Source: Trema orientale
Taxonomy: Eukaryota > Streptophyta > Magnoliopsida > Rosales > Cannabaceae
DNA: 64,000 nt
Direction of reading: 5' to 3'
Assembly: GCA_002914845.1 (NCBI GenBank)
Contig: JXTC01000014.1
Location: forward strand, 534,185 to 598,184
Shown: positions 34,374 through 45,600 of the stretch, piece after piece
Numbering within the stretch: the first letter of the stretch is position 1
Layout of the letters: each line of letters begins with the position of its first letter
Program-made: the position numbers and the translations under genes
Notes under the pieces: model-generated
What the model was told of the DNA's origin: nothing
The model's database searches: none
Seen by the model: only the letters and a program-made list of their open reading frames with translations

Positions 34374-35516
34374 ATTATAAACTGAATGTTGTGGTCTATA
34401 CGTTAGTATCTTGTCCCGACTCTTACTTTCACCCATACAAGCATAAGCACACCTAAATTGTCCATGAATTTTACGAAAAAAAAGAGGGGGGAAAAACAAA
34501 ACAAATACAGAACAAAAAACGTTGTAGCAAAACACATATAAAAACTCAGAGAAGTTGTACCTTCAAATTCTCTGTCATTTTCACCAAAACCGATAAAAAC
34601 GAATAGATCTGTAAGGAATGTTGTCCAACTTGGATCATACTAAAACTATAGAATTAGCCTTCACATAGTCCACCATTAATTTACCTGAAATCATACAACA
34701 AGTATATGCACGAAGCCAAGTAGGGTTAAAGCACCCACTGAAAGTTAAAAAAAAATTATATACAATAAAAAAAGGGAGCTTCTACAACACTCCCCTATTA
34801 TTTGGAGTATAGATACTCCTCTTTAATAAGAGCCATTGGATATTGATCCAATGAACAGACTTGGATATGAACAATGTTAATATTTTGGAGCATCTCACAG
34901 CAAATTAAAAACGTTTAGAAGGGCACATTTGCCGTTACGTAATGGCGAGGTGCAGCGTTTTTTCCTTTTTTTTTTCCTAATTCAAAAAACCCAAAGACCC
35001 AATTTTTGCTAGGTTAGTCGATGGTTTCCACTGCAGCAGGGGAATGAAAGCTGCAGTGATGAGGCAGCTGTGGAAAATTTCTGCCGCCGGTAAGACTAAG
35101 CTTCTTCGACGGTAGAGGGTGTGCTGGTCACAAGCAAGGTATTGATTTTCTATCCCCTCAATGGTTATACATACCGAAGATTTAAAAAAAAAAATCCCAA
35201 AAGATGTATGTATTTTTTTCGTTATTATACACTTGTATATAATAGGCCACTTGATACTGATTAGAGGTCACACTCATATCTGGGATGAGAGTTTGTTGTC
35301 TTGAGCACTTTGTTTCCATGAACGATGCTTCAAAAGATTGAATGATAAAACTTTTATATGTGGGTTTTCCTTATTTTTATGATATAAATTTCATGCCTTT
35401 TTTTTTATTTGTTAGAGTTAATCAATCGATTTATTAAAAGAGAGCCCCCTTGTCGACTTGATTTCTTATTTTGTTCGTCTTTGTAATTTTAGTAAAAGTT
35501 TTCATACAACTTCGCT
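34374..35516. other. intergenic DNA
   Basis: AT-rich DNA with a less AT-rich island at 34920-35140. In the island, an ATG at 35048 opens a 16-codon stretch (MKAAVMRQLWKISAAG) followed by GTAAGA, like a first exon, but nothing downstream supports a gene. Confidence 0.4.
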
Positions 35517-36926
35517 TTATTTCCATTGAATAGCAAAATACTTTGATAGCCAATCTATACCCAAAATGATTCCATAGTCATCCATTTCAAGTACAATTAA
35601 GTCTGCAAATAACTCTTTATCATCCACTATAATGGGACAAGCTCTCAAATTTTTATTTGAATTCATGACCTCTCCAGAGGGAAGTGTAATGTCAAATGGA
35701 GTACTCATTTGATCTATAGGACGACCCAATTTCCTCACAAATGTTAATGATGCATGTGAATGCGTGGATCCTAAATCTATTAATGCATGAACTATAATGC
35801 CAGAAATTAATATCTCACCTATGATAACAGATGGGTCTGCCTCGGTCTCAAGTCCCGTATCTGTCTCAGTCATGGCGTACAGCCTACCAACAGGTTTTCT
35901 TTGATCACTTGCCGCTTTAGGGTAATCTTTAATGAAATGACCACTTTTACCGCATCTGAAGCATAACCTTACAGCTCTACGACACTCTCCAATATGATTC
36001 TTGCCACAGAATTTGCACTGCTGTAAACCAGCAGTAGTAGTCCCTTGGTCAATCCTGGGACGCTTACCTTGATCAGGTCGAGGCTGTTGAGCTGGAACTC
36101 CTTTCCTCTTCATATCCTGAGGACGTTGAAACTGAGTCTGTCATCTTCCTACTTACAAACCAGGTCTAAAACCTCTTTGCATCTCTCTAGCCTATCTTTC
36201 TCTCCTGATCTTTTCTTCATCCAGAATATCTTTCTCTGCCTGCTCGGTATCTAGTGCCCTGTCTGCAATCAGAGCAAATAGTACACCTCGTATTCCATGA
36301 GATTTCAAATCCCTCACAATAGTCTTCCTTAGGCCCTGCATAAACTGATCTACTTTTAACTCATTAGTGGCAACCATGTGAGGTGCATATCGCGATAACT
36401 CATCAAACTTACAGATGTATTCTTTAACAGACATTTCATCCTGCTTCAAATTAGCAAACTCAACCCTCTTACTAGCTCTCGTGGCATCGGTAAAGTATTT
36501 TTCATAAAATAACTCTCTGAACCTCTCCCAGGTCATAGTAGTTATATCATGAATAGTATTCATAGTGTCCCGCCAATATTCAGCATGGTGTCTCAGCATA
36601 AAACTAGCACAAAGAACCTTATCTGCATCAGGAACCTTGGCGTAAGCCAGCATACGCTCAGTGGTCCTAATCCACTGCTCTGCTTGTATCGGATCAACCC
36701 CGCCATCAAAGGTTGGAGGCTGGGGTTTCCTAAATCTTTCCCCAGCACTTTCACTAGCATCTTGCCTATGTTGAGGTGGTGGTGGTGGAGGGTTAGGTTG
36801 ATTTTCTTGTCTCATACGTTGCTCCAAAATATTTTATATCAAAGAAGCCAACTGTTCAACCTGATTACCACCCTATGAAGAAGATGTACCCCTCTCAAAA
36901 TTATCTTGACCCCGAGTAGTCACCAT
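35517..36926 (-). pseudogene. Ty3/gypsy gag-protease remnant
   Basis: Gag starts at 36926 (MVTTRGQDNFERG) and is interrupted by two nonsense codons near 36872 and 36836. It then runs 211 codons: PPTFDGGVDPIQAEQWIRTTERML, CASFMLRHHAEYWRDT, WERFRELFYEKYF, and a helix-rich end. After a frame break near 36120 comes a nucleocapsid part with CKFCGKNHIGEC and a second knuckle CFRCGKSGHFIKDY (last Cys replaced by Tyr). A retropepsin-like domain follows, with ALIDLGSTHSHAS (D-L-G at the catalytic loop) and DYGIILGIDWLSKYFA. RT, integrase and 3' LTR are absent; sequence similarity stops at 35517. Confidence 0.92.
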
Positions 36927-37115
36927 ACTGATATCCTGACACTCAAATTCCATAGTTCCAATTATTGCCAAGAATAATCATCACAAGAATATGAATGCAA
37001 TAAAAAAATTTGAATAGACATCAAAATGCATATTAAACAATTATAGAGAAGTGAGGCTTCCTTTCCTTCCCGATGTGTGTATATAAGTGGTCTTCAGAAT
37101 TATTTTAAAACATAA

Positions 37116-37127
37116 GCTCTGATACCA
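37116..37127 (-). promoter_or_regulatory. primer binding site of the gypsy element
   Basis: On the minus strand TGGTATCAGAGC, two bases after the LTR end (GATGTCACA). It lies between LTR and gag in the correct order. Confidence 0.92.
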
Positions 37128-37129
37128 AT

Positions 37130-39560
37130 TGTGACATCTCCCGATCCTATACACGTACGTAAGGCTATTTGTATAAATAGTTAGTGAGATCGGGAGACGC
37201 TACTCGACTTAGAACGGATAAAATTAGGGAAAATTAAAACTTTTGACTTTCTAGAGAGAGAAAGAAAAACTCCACTCATTTTTACATATGGTATAATTTA
37301 TACATACATACATACTCCCAAAGTGGACCTCTCATAAAAATATACATAATGTACACACATTCAAAATAGATGCAAAATTCTCAGTCAGGAAACCACAGCA
37401 TCAAAATGCTCATATACACAAGCTGCAGTCGAAAAGTCGACGCTCCTCCTCTAAGCTCACATATGAGCAGTATCATCTGCAATGTAAAAATGTTTGTGAG
37501 TATAAAACTCAGTAAGTAACTAGTGCAAATGCAACGTGCATATTCTAGAAAACAGATAATGGTATGATTGAGATCCCTGTGTATTTTGTATTACCTGACA
37601 AGACTGTGAATCGTATACTGAGCCACTCAGATAACTAATAACTAATCATAAGCCGTCGTATAGAGGTCTCGAGTCTCAAATACATTTCAAACCCCTCTGT
37701 ATACTGCAGAGGTCCTCCTCATACTGCTATCAGAGTGTTCGCGAAAGAACTAAATATTGTCCCTAGAGGAACCTAATAATGTCCCCGAAGGAACCAGATA
37801 ATGTTCCCGAAGGAATCAGATAATTGGGCGCTGGCCCACCACACCTTATTCACTAATACTCGTCAGGCAATATAAATACACCATATGTTCATGCCTTATG
37901 TATGTCGGAATAACAGATTTAGAAATTTATGCTTTAGGCATAACAAAATAACAAATACAACTTTTCATATAATTCAAGGATTCCACTAGTTCACAGAACA
38001 AATAATTTCTTACATTGCAGGTGTAATGTTACTTACCTTGTGTCCGACAGAAAAGATAGTGAAAATGGTCAGTATCCTCTGTGGTAAGGTGTGTGGAGGA
38101 CCTGATATCAATTTCATTACTAGAATGATTACTACAATATAAAATGCTTAAAGAAAGCTACTAGAAGCATAAATCACAACTTTCACAATATCAAGAAATC
38201 TAATCACAAAATGAACCAAAATGGCACATACTTTCATAAAAACTAGTCTATTTGCTTCTAAATGGTACCATTTGGTTTTAAAAATATTTGGACAGTACCT
38301 CCCCTATTTTTAGGACATTCCCACATGATTAAAATCATGGTTTTAGACCTGCAATAACAATTAACAATCCAATTCCCACATATACACGTTAAAGAGGATC
38401 ACTTAGAACAATCTAAGTACACTTGAACTCTTTTTTCGGTTTAAACAAGTTTAAAACCAGTTTTATACTTATGTGCCCTCACAACCAGCCACCAAATGAG
38501 TCTAATAACCAGTAGGATTATTAAAATATACACTCCAAGTCTAAAAAAAAAAAATCAGATTACAATTATAGAAAACTTAATCAAGTACACATAGAAATAC
38601 CTGATTCTAAAAATAGCAAACTTTGGGGCTTTAGGCTTAACATTAATCTTCCACTTAAATTTTATGTTTCCAGCAATATATAAGGGTTTCTAAGACCATT
38701 ATTTATCAAATAATGGCTTAGGTTTAAGAGCTGAAATAAAAGAAACTCACTACAAATTCAAAATCCTACTTAAACCCTACCTTGACTAGTTTGAGTTTTT
38801 GTTAGACTTCTTGCCTTCTATCTCCACCAAACTGATTTCCAAGGCTTAGAAATAGATTTTTGAACTTAAGAGGACCTGAAAAAATCAATATTTAAGTAGA
38901 AACAAGTAGAGAATTGAAATTAAAGGACAAGACCTAGAAAGAAGAACTTAGTGGAATTACATTGCCTAGTTTTGGTCTATCTTGCTTTCTAGAGCTCCAA
39001 TTAGAGTTCTACCACTTGGAAACTCTTGGATATGGCTAAGATGAGTTGAGAGAAGTCTAAAACTGAGTTGGAGAGTCTCAGGTCATGGCTGGAGAGAAAT
39101 GGAGAACAAATGACCAAATTTAGTCCAAAAGTGATACTTAATGACTAAGAAATGGTATAACTTAAGTTCTAAGGGGTATTTTGGGAATTTTGCACCTTAC
39201 TTTCCATGTGTCTGGCTCTAAAACATCCTTAGCATACTCACCACGTTGCTGGTCCATCCTATACACCCAAGTGTAGACCAAAATGGTGAAACCTAGCTTA
39301 AGAGGTGAAAACTAGTCATACTTTGACCTATAATCCCATATGACCAATCTTATTGTAATTTAGTGAAACCTAGCCCCATAACCAGTCATTAAACATAAAA
39401 AATAAGTCAATTAGACTCCAATTAATAATTCAAACAAAGTATCAATGCCTAATTATTAGAGTGCACAAAGATGACATTACGCGATTAAGCTTAATCTAAG
39501 ATAGCTTAGTGTAATTAAACACAGTTCAGTATAGTGACTGCTACCTTGTGCTTACCTGAA
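37130..39560 (-). mobile_element. 5' LTR of the gypsy element, outer end uncertain
   Basis: The inner end is exact (TGTGACATCTCCCGATCC on plus, the LTR 3' end). The following 2.4 kb has the texture of a long chromovirus LTR: a run of three related TGTCCC/TTCCCGAAGGAA words (37760-37825), AAACTCAGTAAGTAA, and long low-complexity parts, without ORFs. The outer TG end could not be located; 39560 is an estimate. Confidence 0.55.
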
Positions 39561-40860
39561 ACCAATATTTTGGAAAATGCTAAAAATGATTTCTACACAT
39601 TAAATAAAAGCTATTTGACGTATTAAACGCACAGTGAATTTGGCTCCAGAAAAAACAAATGTATATCCATTAGTTTGTCGGCTCATAGTGTTAGCATTAA
39701 TTTTAACAGTTGCTACTGCTACTGTGAAAAGAATATTTTCTTTCTATGAGTTTTGTCAAGAATCGGCTACGCAATAAAATAAGTGGTCAATGGATGAACG
39801 ATAATTTATTTGTATATGTGGAGAAAGACATCTTTAATAGCCTTGATAACGAAGTTATTATACAGTGTTTTCAAGGCTCATAATCACGCCGGCTACATTA
39901 TAAGCCCCCACTAACAACAAATCCTGGCTTCGTTCCTGAACGAGTATAATCCCAAATCAATGGTGCCATGAAAATAGCGCAACAAGTGCTTAACACTATT
40001 ACAATACCTCTTTGTGTGTGTAGAGCTTGTTTCGATATTTGCCCTACAAAGTAGATTTCCTGTGATGCCCAAGATTCTCACAAACATAATAAGCTAATAA
40101 TAAACATGTTCATATTGCATAATAGATATATCAAGCAACTAGTATCAATTTCATGGTAAATTACTCATTCTGATTGTTAAATGATCTGTATTATTGTACT
40201 AATGTTTGTGAAAGTACTCCCATGCAGTGTAAAGGCTCAGTACCCTCACAGAGAGAGCTTGGTGTGTGAAAGAAACAAGCCTTACGTACGTGTGTGGGAT
40301 CGGGGGATGTCATATATCCTTTATTACCTTTATGTGGAACAACTTTCTCTTATATGTATTTTATGATATTTGTTAAATTAGACTATCTTGATTATAATAA
40401 TTTATTATTTAAAAAAAATTTCCAAAACTTTATTAGAGCATAAAGAAATAAATATGATTAAGTGTGTGAATTATAGAGAGACTTGTTTCTTTATCTAGGT
40501 GTAGCTAAATTAGTTCACAATCTTCATACAAAGATGGAATAAAATATTATATCTTTATGTATTATAAATTGTAGTGTTTGTCTATTTCAACGTCTCAAAT
40601 CATTAAAGTATCTGACTTATAATATAAACATTAGTACAACATAAATAACTCACATGTATTAAACTGGAACAAGTAATATAAGAGTTGAAGTCTAAATACC
40701 CTAATTCAATTCTTCACATATTACTATTTATTACTCTAAAAAAATGTATATCTTAATCCTTAGTATTTTATTAGACTCACTTTCATAAGTTGTAGCCTTT
40801 TAATTTGTTAAAAGACTAATATCTATCCTAAACGATGTGAACTCTGACATTTTGAAAGTT
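39561..40860. other. intergenic DNA with an LTR-end fragment
   Basis: 40273-40314 repeats, in inverse orientation, the LTR terminus of 37130-37170 (GCCTTACGTACGTGT and GGATCGGG.GATGTCA). TGTGATGCCCAAGATT at 40058 could be the matching LTR start, giving a truncated 257-bp LTR in plus orientation. The target duplication is not convincing. The rest is AT-rich. Confidence 0.45.
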
Positions 40861-41419
40861 AAGGATGTTCATCCGATCCAATCTATACTTTTTTAGCATA
40901 TTTATATCCGATCCACATTAGGTGCGGATTTCAGATTTCTCATCCAATCTAATCCGCATAAAATGTTTAAACCAATCTGCAAATGTGCATATTGGATCGG
41001 TTACTTTATATCGATTACTTGGGCTTGATAGATAAACTTTTAAAATTAGGTGTTATGTCATTTTTTGTCTTGAATTATTTAATTTTAGCACAAATTTGAG
41101 TCTTTTTTATAAATTTGGCCAATTATTGATCATATATATGTATATAAAATTAAATACAATCTATTAAAATCTAAAATTAAACTTAATTTAAAACCAAAAT
41201 ATTGAATAATATATATTTTATTTAAAAATCTATATATTAAATGCAGATTGAATTAGATCGGTTACTTTTAGATTGATTACTTTTCTAGGTAAAAAAGTGT
41301 TTGATCCATAGAAATGCAGATTTCAATTTTTGAATTCAATCCAATCCGCACTGTACTTGTGCGAATTGGATTTGATTAAATCGTGCGAATTGGATGATAC
41401 AAATTCTGAATACCCCTGT
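40861..41419. mobile_element. hAT-like non-autonomous element, 559 bp
   Basis: The left end AAGGATGTTCATCCGATCCA and right end GATAC...TGAATACCCCTGT are degenerate inverted repeats of the AGGGGTGTTCA type. Internal GGATCGGTTACTTT and GATTGGAT words recur. Flanks TGAAAGTT (40853-40860) and TAAAAGTT (41420-41427) match at 7 of 8 bases, the length expected for hAT. Confidence 0.65.
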
Positions 41420-42025
41420 TAAAAGTTATGATGTATAAACTGACGGAAAGACAAAATAGTTAAAAAGGACGCGGTACTGCAGTTGCTACTCTAGGATCTT
41501 TTAAGATTGATGAATATAAGATCTTAGTATTACGTGAATCATTAATGATAAAATTACCAATAACATTGTTAGTCATTTTGGTCTAAAATATTCCTCTAAA
41601 CCAATTCCCTAGTGTGTGACTGGATTGATTCTGCGTGAATTTTTAAAAGGTTGTTTCTTAATTGAATCAATATTAACTTTAGTTGCTAAGTTTCCTCCAT
41701 CCAATTTGTCCCAAAAGGGAATGCACTAGCGACCGCCTATCAGGTAGCGTGGGTGTAAACTCGTATAGTCGTAAGGAGCCAACTCAGCAATATAAAATAA
41801 AAAATTTTAAGAAAAAAGAAGAGAAGAAGAAAAAAGAAAAAAGGGCAGTCCATTATTTGCGTGCTTTTGTTTTGTGTCTGAAAACAGAGCCGTTTTGTTG
41901 ACTTAATAGCTCCAGATACAGACCCCCTACAACAACTCAAACCCTCTCTTTCCCCTTCCCCCATCAAACCTTTACCCGTTTTACCCTTTTACCCTTTCCC
42001 ACAGACCAAGCCATAGCTGCCCACC
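41420..42025 (+). promoter_or_regulatory. 5' region of the ethylene receptor gene
   Basis: Non-coding upstream DNA. It contains a purine tract at 41808-41850 and a C/T-rich stretch (41936-42000: CTCTTTCCCCTTCCCCC, TTTACCC repeats) typical of a plant transcription start and leader. A TATA-like CAATATAAAATAAAA lies near 41788. The start site itself is inferred. Confidence 0.45.
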
Positions 42026-42041
42026 ATGGCTCTACCCTCAG
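42026..42041 (+). other. upstream ATG in the 5' leader, ending at a splice donor
   Basis: ATG at 42026 in a strong context (CCACCATGG) reads M-A-L-P-S then G|GTACC, a good donor. With the likely acceptors near 42538-42557 (…GTAAG, …ATTAG, …GTTAG) the frame stops within 2-3 codons, giving a peptide of about 7-8 residues. Only an acceptor at 42565 (GAAG|AGG) would join it in frame to the receptor start. Confidence 0.45.
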
Positions 42042-42606
42042 GTACCACCTTCTTCTTCATCATCATCATCGTCATCCCTGTTCTTGTTCATATTTTTTCT
42101 TTAATTTTCTTACTTTTTCTTCCATTTTTGAATCTCAGTTCAGAATTTCTTATGCAAAGAAGAACAACTCAAATCCATGATTTCGATCACTTATCTTACT
42201 TTATGTTAAAATGGAAGTTTTGGGTCTTAGTAAAGTTTCTAACTTTCCAAAGTTTATTCATTGAAGTTTTCGATTTTGGTTCTTGTTCCCGATCGTTATA
42301 GCATCTGGAACCCCCTGTTTTTGGGAATTTTTTTTTATAGAAAATTATGCCTAACCCAATGGAGTATTTGTGATTGTGTAGTAGAAATTGAGCGGTTTCA
42401 TGTGTTTTTTTGGGGTTTTGTTTTTGGTGGTGCTGTAGTACTACTATTATTTTTATGGTTTTTTGTTGTTTTGTTTTGTTTTGTTCTTTTGGTTGGGTTT
42501 GGTTCCTAACCTGCTTGTGTTATTAATTTTGTATGTAAGCATATTAGGTTGTTAGGAATGTGAAGAGGAAGGATCGGTTGAGCTGGCTGTGGCTCAATCA
42601 TCAACC

Positions 42607-45600
42607 ATGGATCCTTGCAACTGCATTGAGCCACAATGGCCTGCTGATGAATTGTTGATGAAGTATCAGTACATCTCAGATTTCTTTATTGCGCTCGCCT
42701 ATTTCTCCATCCCTTTGGAGCTCATCTACTTCGTCAAGAAATCCGCCGTGTTTCCGTACAGATGGGTCCTTGTTCAGTTTGGTGCTTTCATAGTATTGTG
42801 TGGAGCTACTCACCTTATTAATTTGTGGACATTTGCCATGCATTCAAGAACGGTGGCAGTAGTAATGACGACTGCCAAGGCTCTAACAGCGGCGGTGTCG
42901 TGTGCGACAGCCCTTATGCTTGTACATATTATTCCTGATTTATTGAGTGTGAAAACCAGAGAGCTCTTCTTGAAAAACAAGGCTGCAGAGCTTGATAGGG
43001 AGATGGGCCTGATCCGCACGCAAGAGGAGACGGGTCGGCATGTCAGGATGTTGACCTATGAGATTAGGAGCACTCTTGACAGACACACTATACTAAAAAC
43101 CACTCTGGTTGAGCTAGGGAGGACTTTGGCCTTGGAAGAGTGTGCTTTGTGGATGCCAACGCGTACAGGGTTAGAGCTTCAACTTTCATACACACTTCGA
43201 CAGCAGAACCCAGTTGGATATACTGTGCCCATTCATCTTCCTGTTATCAATCAAGTCTTTAGTAGCAACCGTGCAGTTAAAATATCGCCAAATTCCCCAG
43301 TGGCGAGGCTACGGCCTTTTGCTGGAAAGTATGTCCCTGGGGAGGTCGTTGCTGTTCGAGTCCCGCTTCTACATCTTTCTAACTTCCAAATTAACGACTG
43401 GCCGGAGCTTTCAACAAAGCGCTATGCTTTGATGGTCTTGATGCTCCCGTCAGATAGTGCAAGGCAGTGGCATGTGCACGAGTTAGAGCTGGTTGAAGTA
43501 GTTGCTGATCAGGTACATAATTACCTTGCTACCATCTGGGTATTGATGTTGTTCCTGAAAAAATTTGATATTGTATAACTTACAAAATTTGACATTGGAG
43601 TCTACAAAGAAATTGGTCAAGATGTACAATAGTATTTGGTTTTTAGTTCATATTTGATTTAATGCTAGCTTTATGCTGGAAAACAATTATTGGTTTCTGG
43701 AGAACTTATTGCTTCTGGTAAATTGAGTTTTTACTGCTGATACAAATAGACTTGCTCCCCATCCACAAGGTCTTGGTTTTATAGAGTTATGCTATTGTAT
43801 CAGATAATGCAGTCTGATATCTTCCTCTTGTAAATGGGGAATGAGAATGGAGAATCTTAAAACAGCAGATTGTGGCTTAATAATGTGAATGAAGTAGATT
43901 TTCATGCTGTTTGCAATGTGTAGTTGCTTGCATTGATATGATGATCACCAATGAATTGAGTACATACGTGTTCCCGAAGTCTGTTTTAGATTCTTGGTCT
44001 CCAAAACAGAAATAAAATGGATCATTTTTTTATTATTCTAATATAGATGATTGGTTTTTGTTTGTTTTTTTTTTAATTTTTTTAAATGTAAGATTTAACA
44101 TTTCTCTTTCTTTTGTAATTAAAATGAGTGGCCTACAAAGCAGAAGTATTTATTTCTCTATTTGAACGTGGATCCAGGTGGCAGTTGCTCTTTCACATGC
44201 AGCTATATTGGAAGAGTCAATGAGAGCTAGGGATCTTTTAATAGAGCAGAATGTTGCACTTGATCTAGCTAGGAGAGAAGCAGAAACTGCTATTCGTGCT
44301 CGCAATGATTTCTTGGCTGTTATGAACCATGAGATGAGGACTCCTATGCATGCAATTATCGCACTTTCTTCCTTGTTGCAGGAAACTGAATTGACTCCTG
44401 AACAACGCCTGATGGTTGAAATGATATTGAAGAGTAGTAATCTTTTGGCTACTCTAATAAATGATGTATTAGATCTTTCAAGACTTGAAGATGGTAGCCT
44501 TCAACTTGAAAAAGGAACTTTTAACCTTCATTCTGTATTTAAAGAGGTAGAATCACGTGTTCCTGGCAATACTTTATTACTTTAGATTGTAATGACCCAT
44601 GATTTTTATTTTTTATGGGTTGCTTAGTGGATGTTAATTTGTGCTTGCAGGTCCTTAACTTGATTAAGCCTGTTGCATCTGTCAAAAAATTATTGGTTAC
44701 ATTAAACTTAGCTTCGGATATGCCAGTATATGCCGTGGGTGATGAAAAACGCCTTATGCAAACCATTTTAAATGTTTCTGGTAATGCTGTTAAGTTCTCA
44801 AAAGAGGGAAGCATCTCGATAGCTGCTTTTGTTATAAAATCGGAGTCTCTAAGAGAGTATCGAAATGCAGAATTTTTTCCTGTACCGAGTGATGGTCACT
44901 TTTACTTGTGTGTTCAGGTTTGTTTTCTCTTCAGTAATCAGTACTATTGGAAAACCTTCTTGGAGATCCTTGTATTGGCTCTGTGGTTAATCGTTCCACC
45001 TTTTGTTATAGGTAAAAGATATGGGATCAGGTATTAGCCCCCAGGATATTCCTAAGCTATTCACGAAATTCACGCAGACTCAACCATTAGCAACTCGAAA
45101 TTCTGGTGGCAGTGGACTTGGGCTTGCAATCTGCAAGAGGTACCGATCTCTTTGTTTTTACTATGTTTACCATCAGTTTTAGTGCATTATGTAATGAAAT
45201 AGTTTGAATTTACCATTCAGTCAATATTGGCACTTACTTTTGCGGAGTTGGAGTTTACTTGTACATGAGATCGTTCTAGGATGCATGTAGTTGATAACAT
45301 TGACTTGCACTTGTTTGAAATGATCAGGTTTGTTAATCTTATGGACGGACATATATGGATTGAAAGTGAAGGTCTTGGGAAGGGATGTACAGCCAGTTTC
45401 ATTGTCAAACTTGGATTTCCAGAGCGACCTAATGAAACGAAGCTGCCTTTTGTGCCTAAGGTGCAAGCCAATCATGTTCAGACAAATTTTGCAGGGCTGA
45501 AAGTTCTTGTTTTGGATGATAATGGGTTAGTAATGTTTCCATGTTTCCAATTTCCATTTCCTTTTTCTTTTTTGTAATAAAAGTTTGATTTCTTTTTATC

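Noticed and set aside
35048-35100. First-exon-like MKAAVMRQLWKISAAG followed by GTAAGA
   Set aside because: No further exon or protein similarity recognised; too short to claim a gene.
42589-42606. In-frame extension of the receptor upstream of MDPCNC
   Set aside because: It begins with GTG, not ATG. The ATG at 42607 matches the conserved family start, and Cys4/Cys6/Cys65/His69/His353 numbering fits it.
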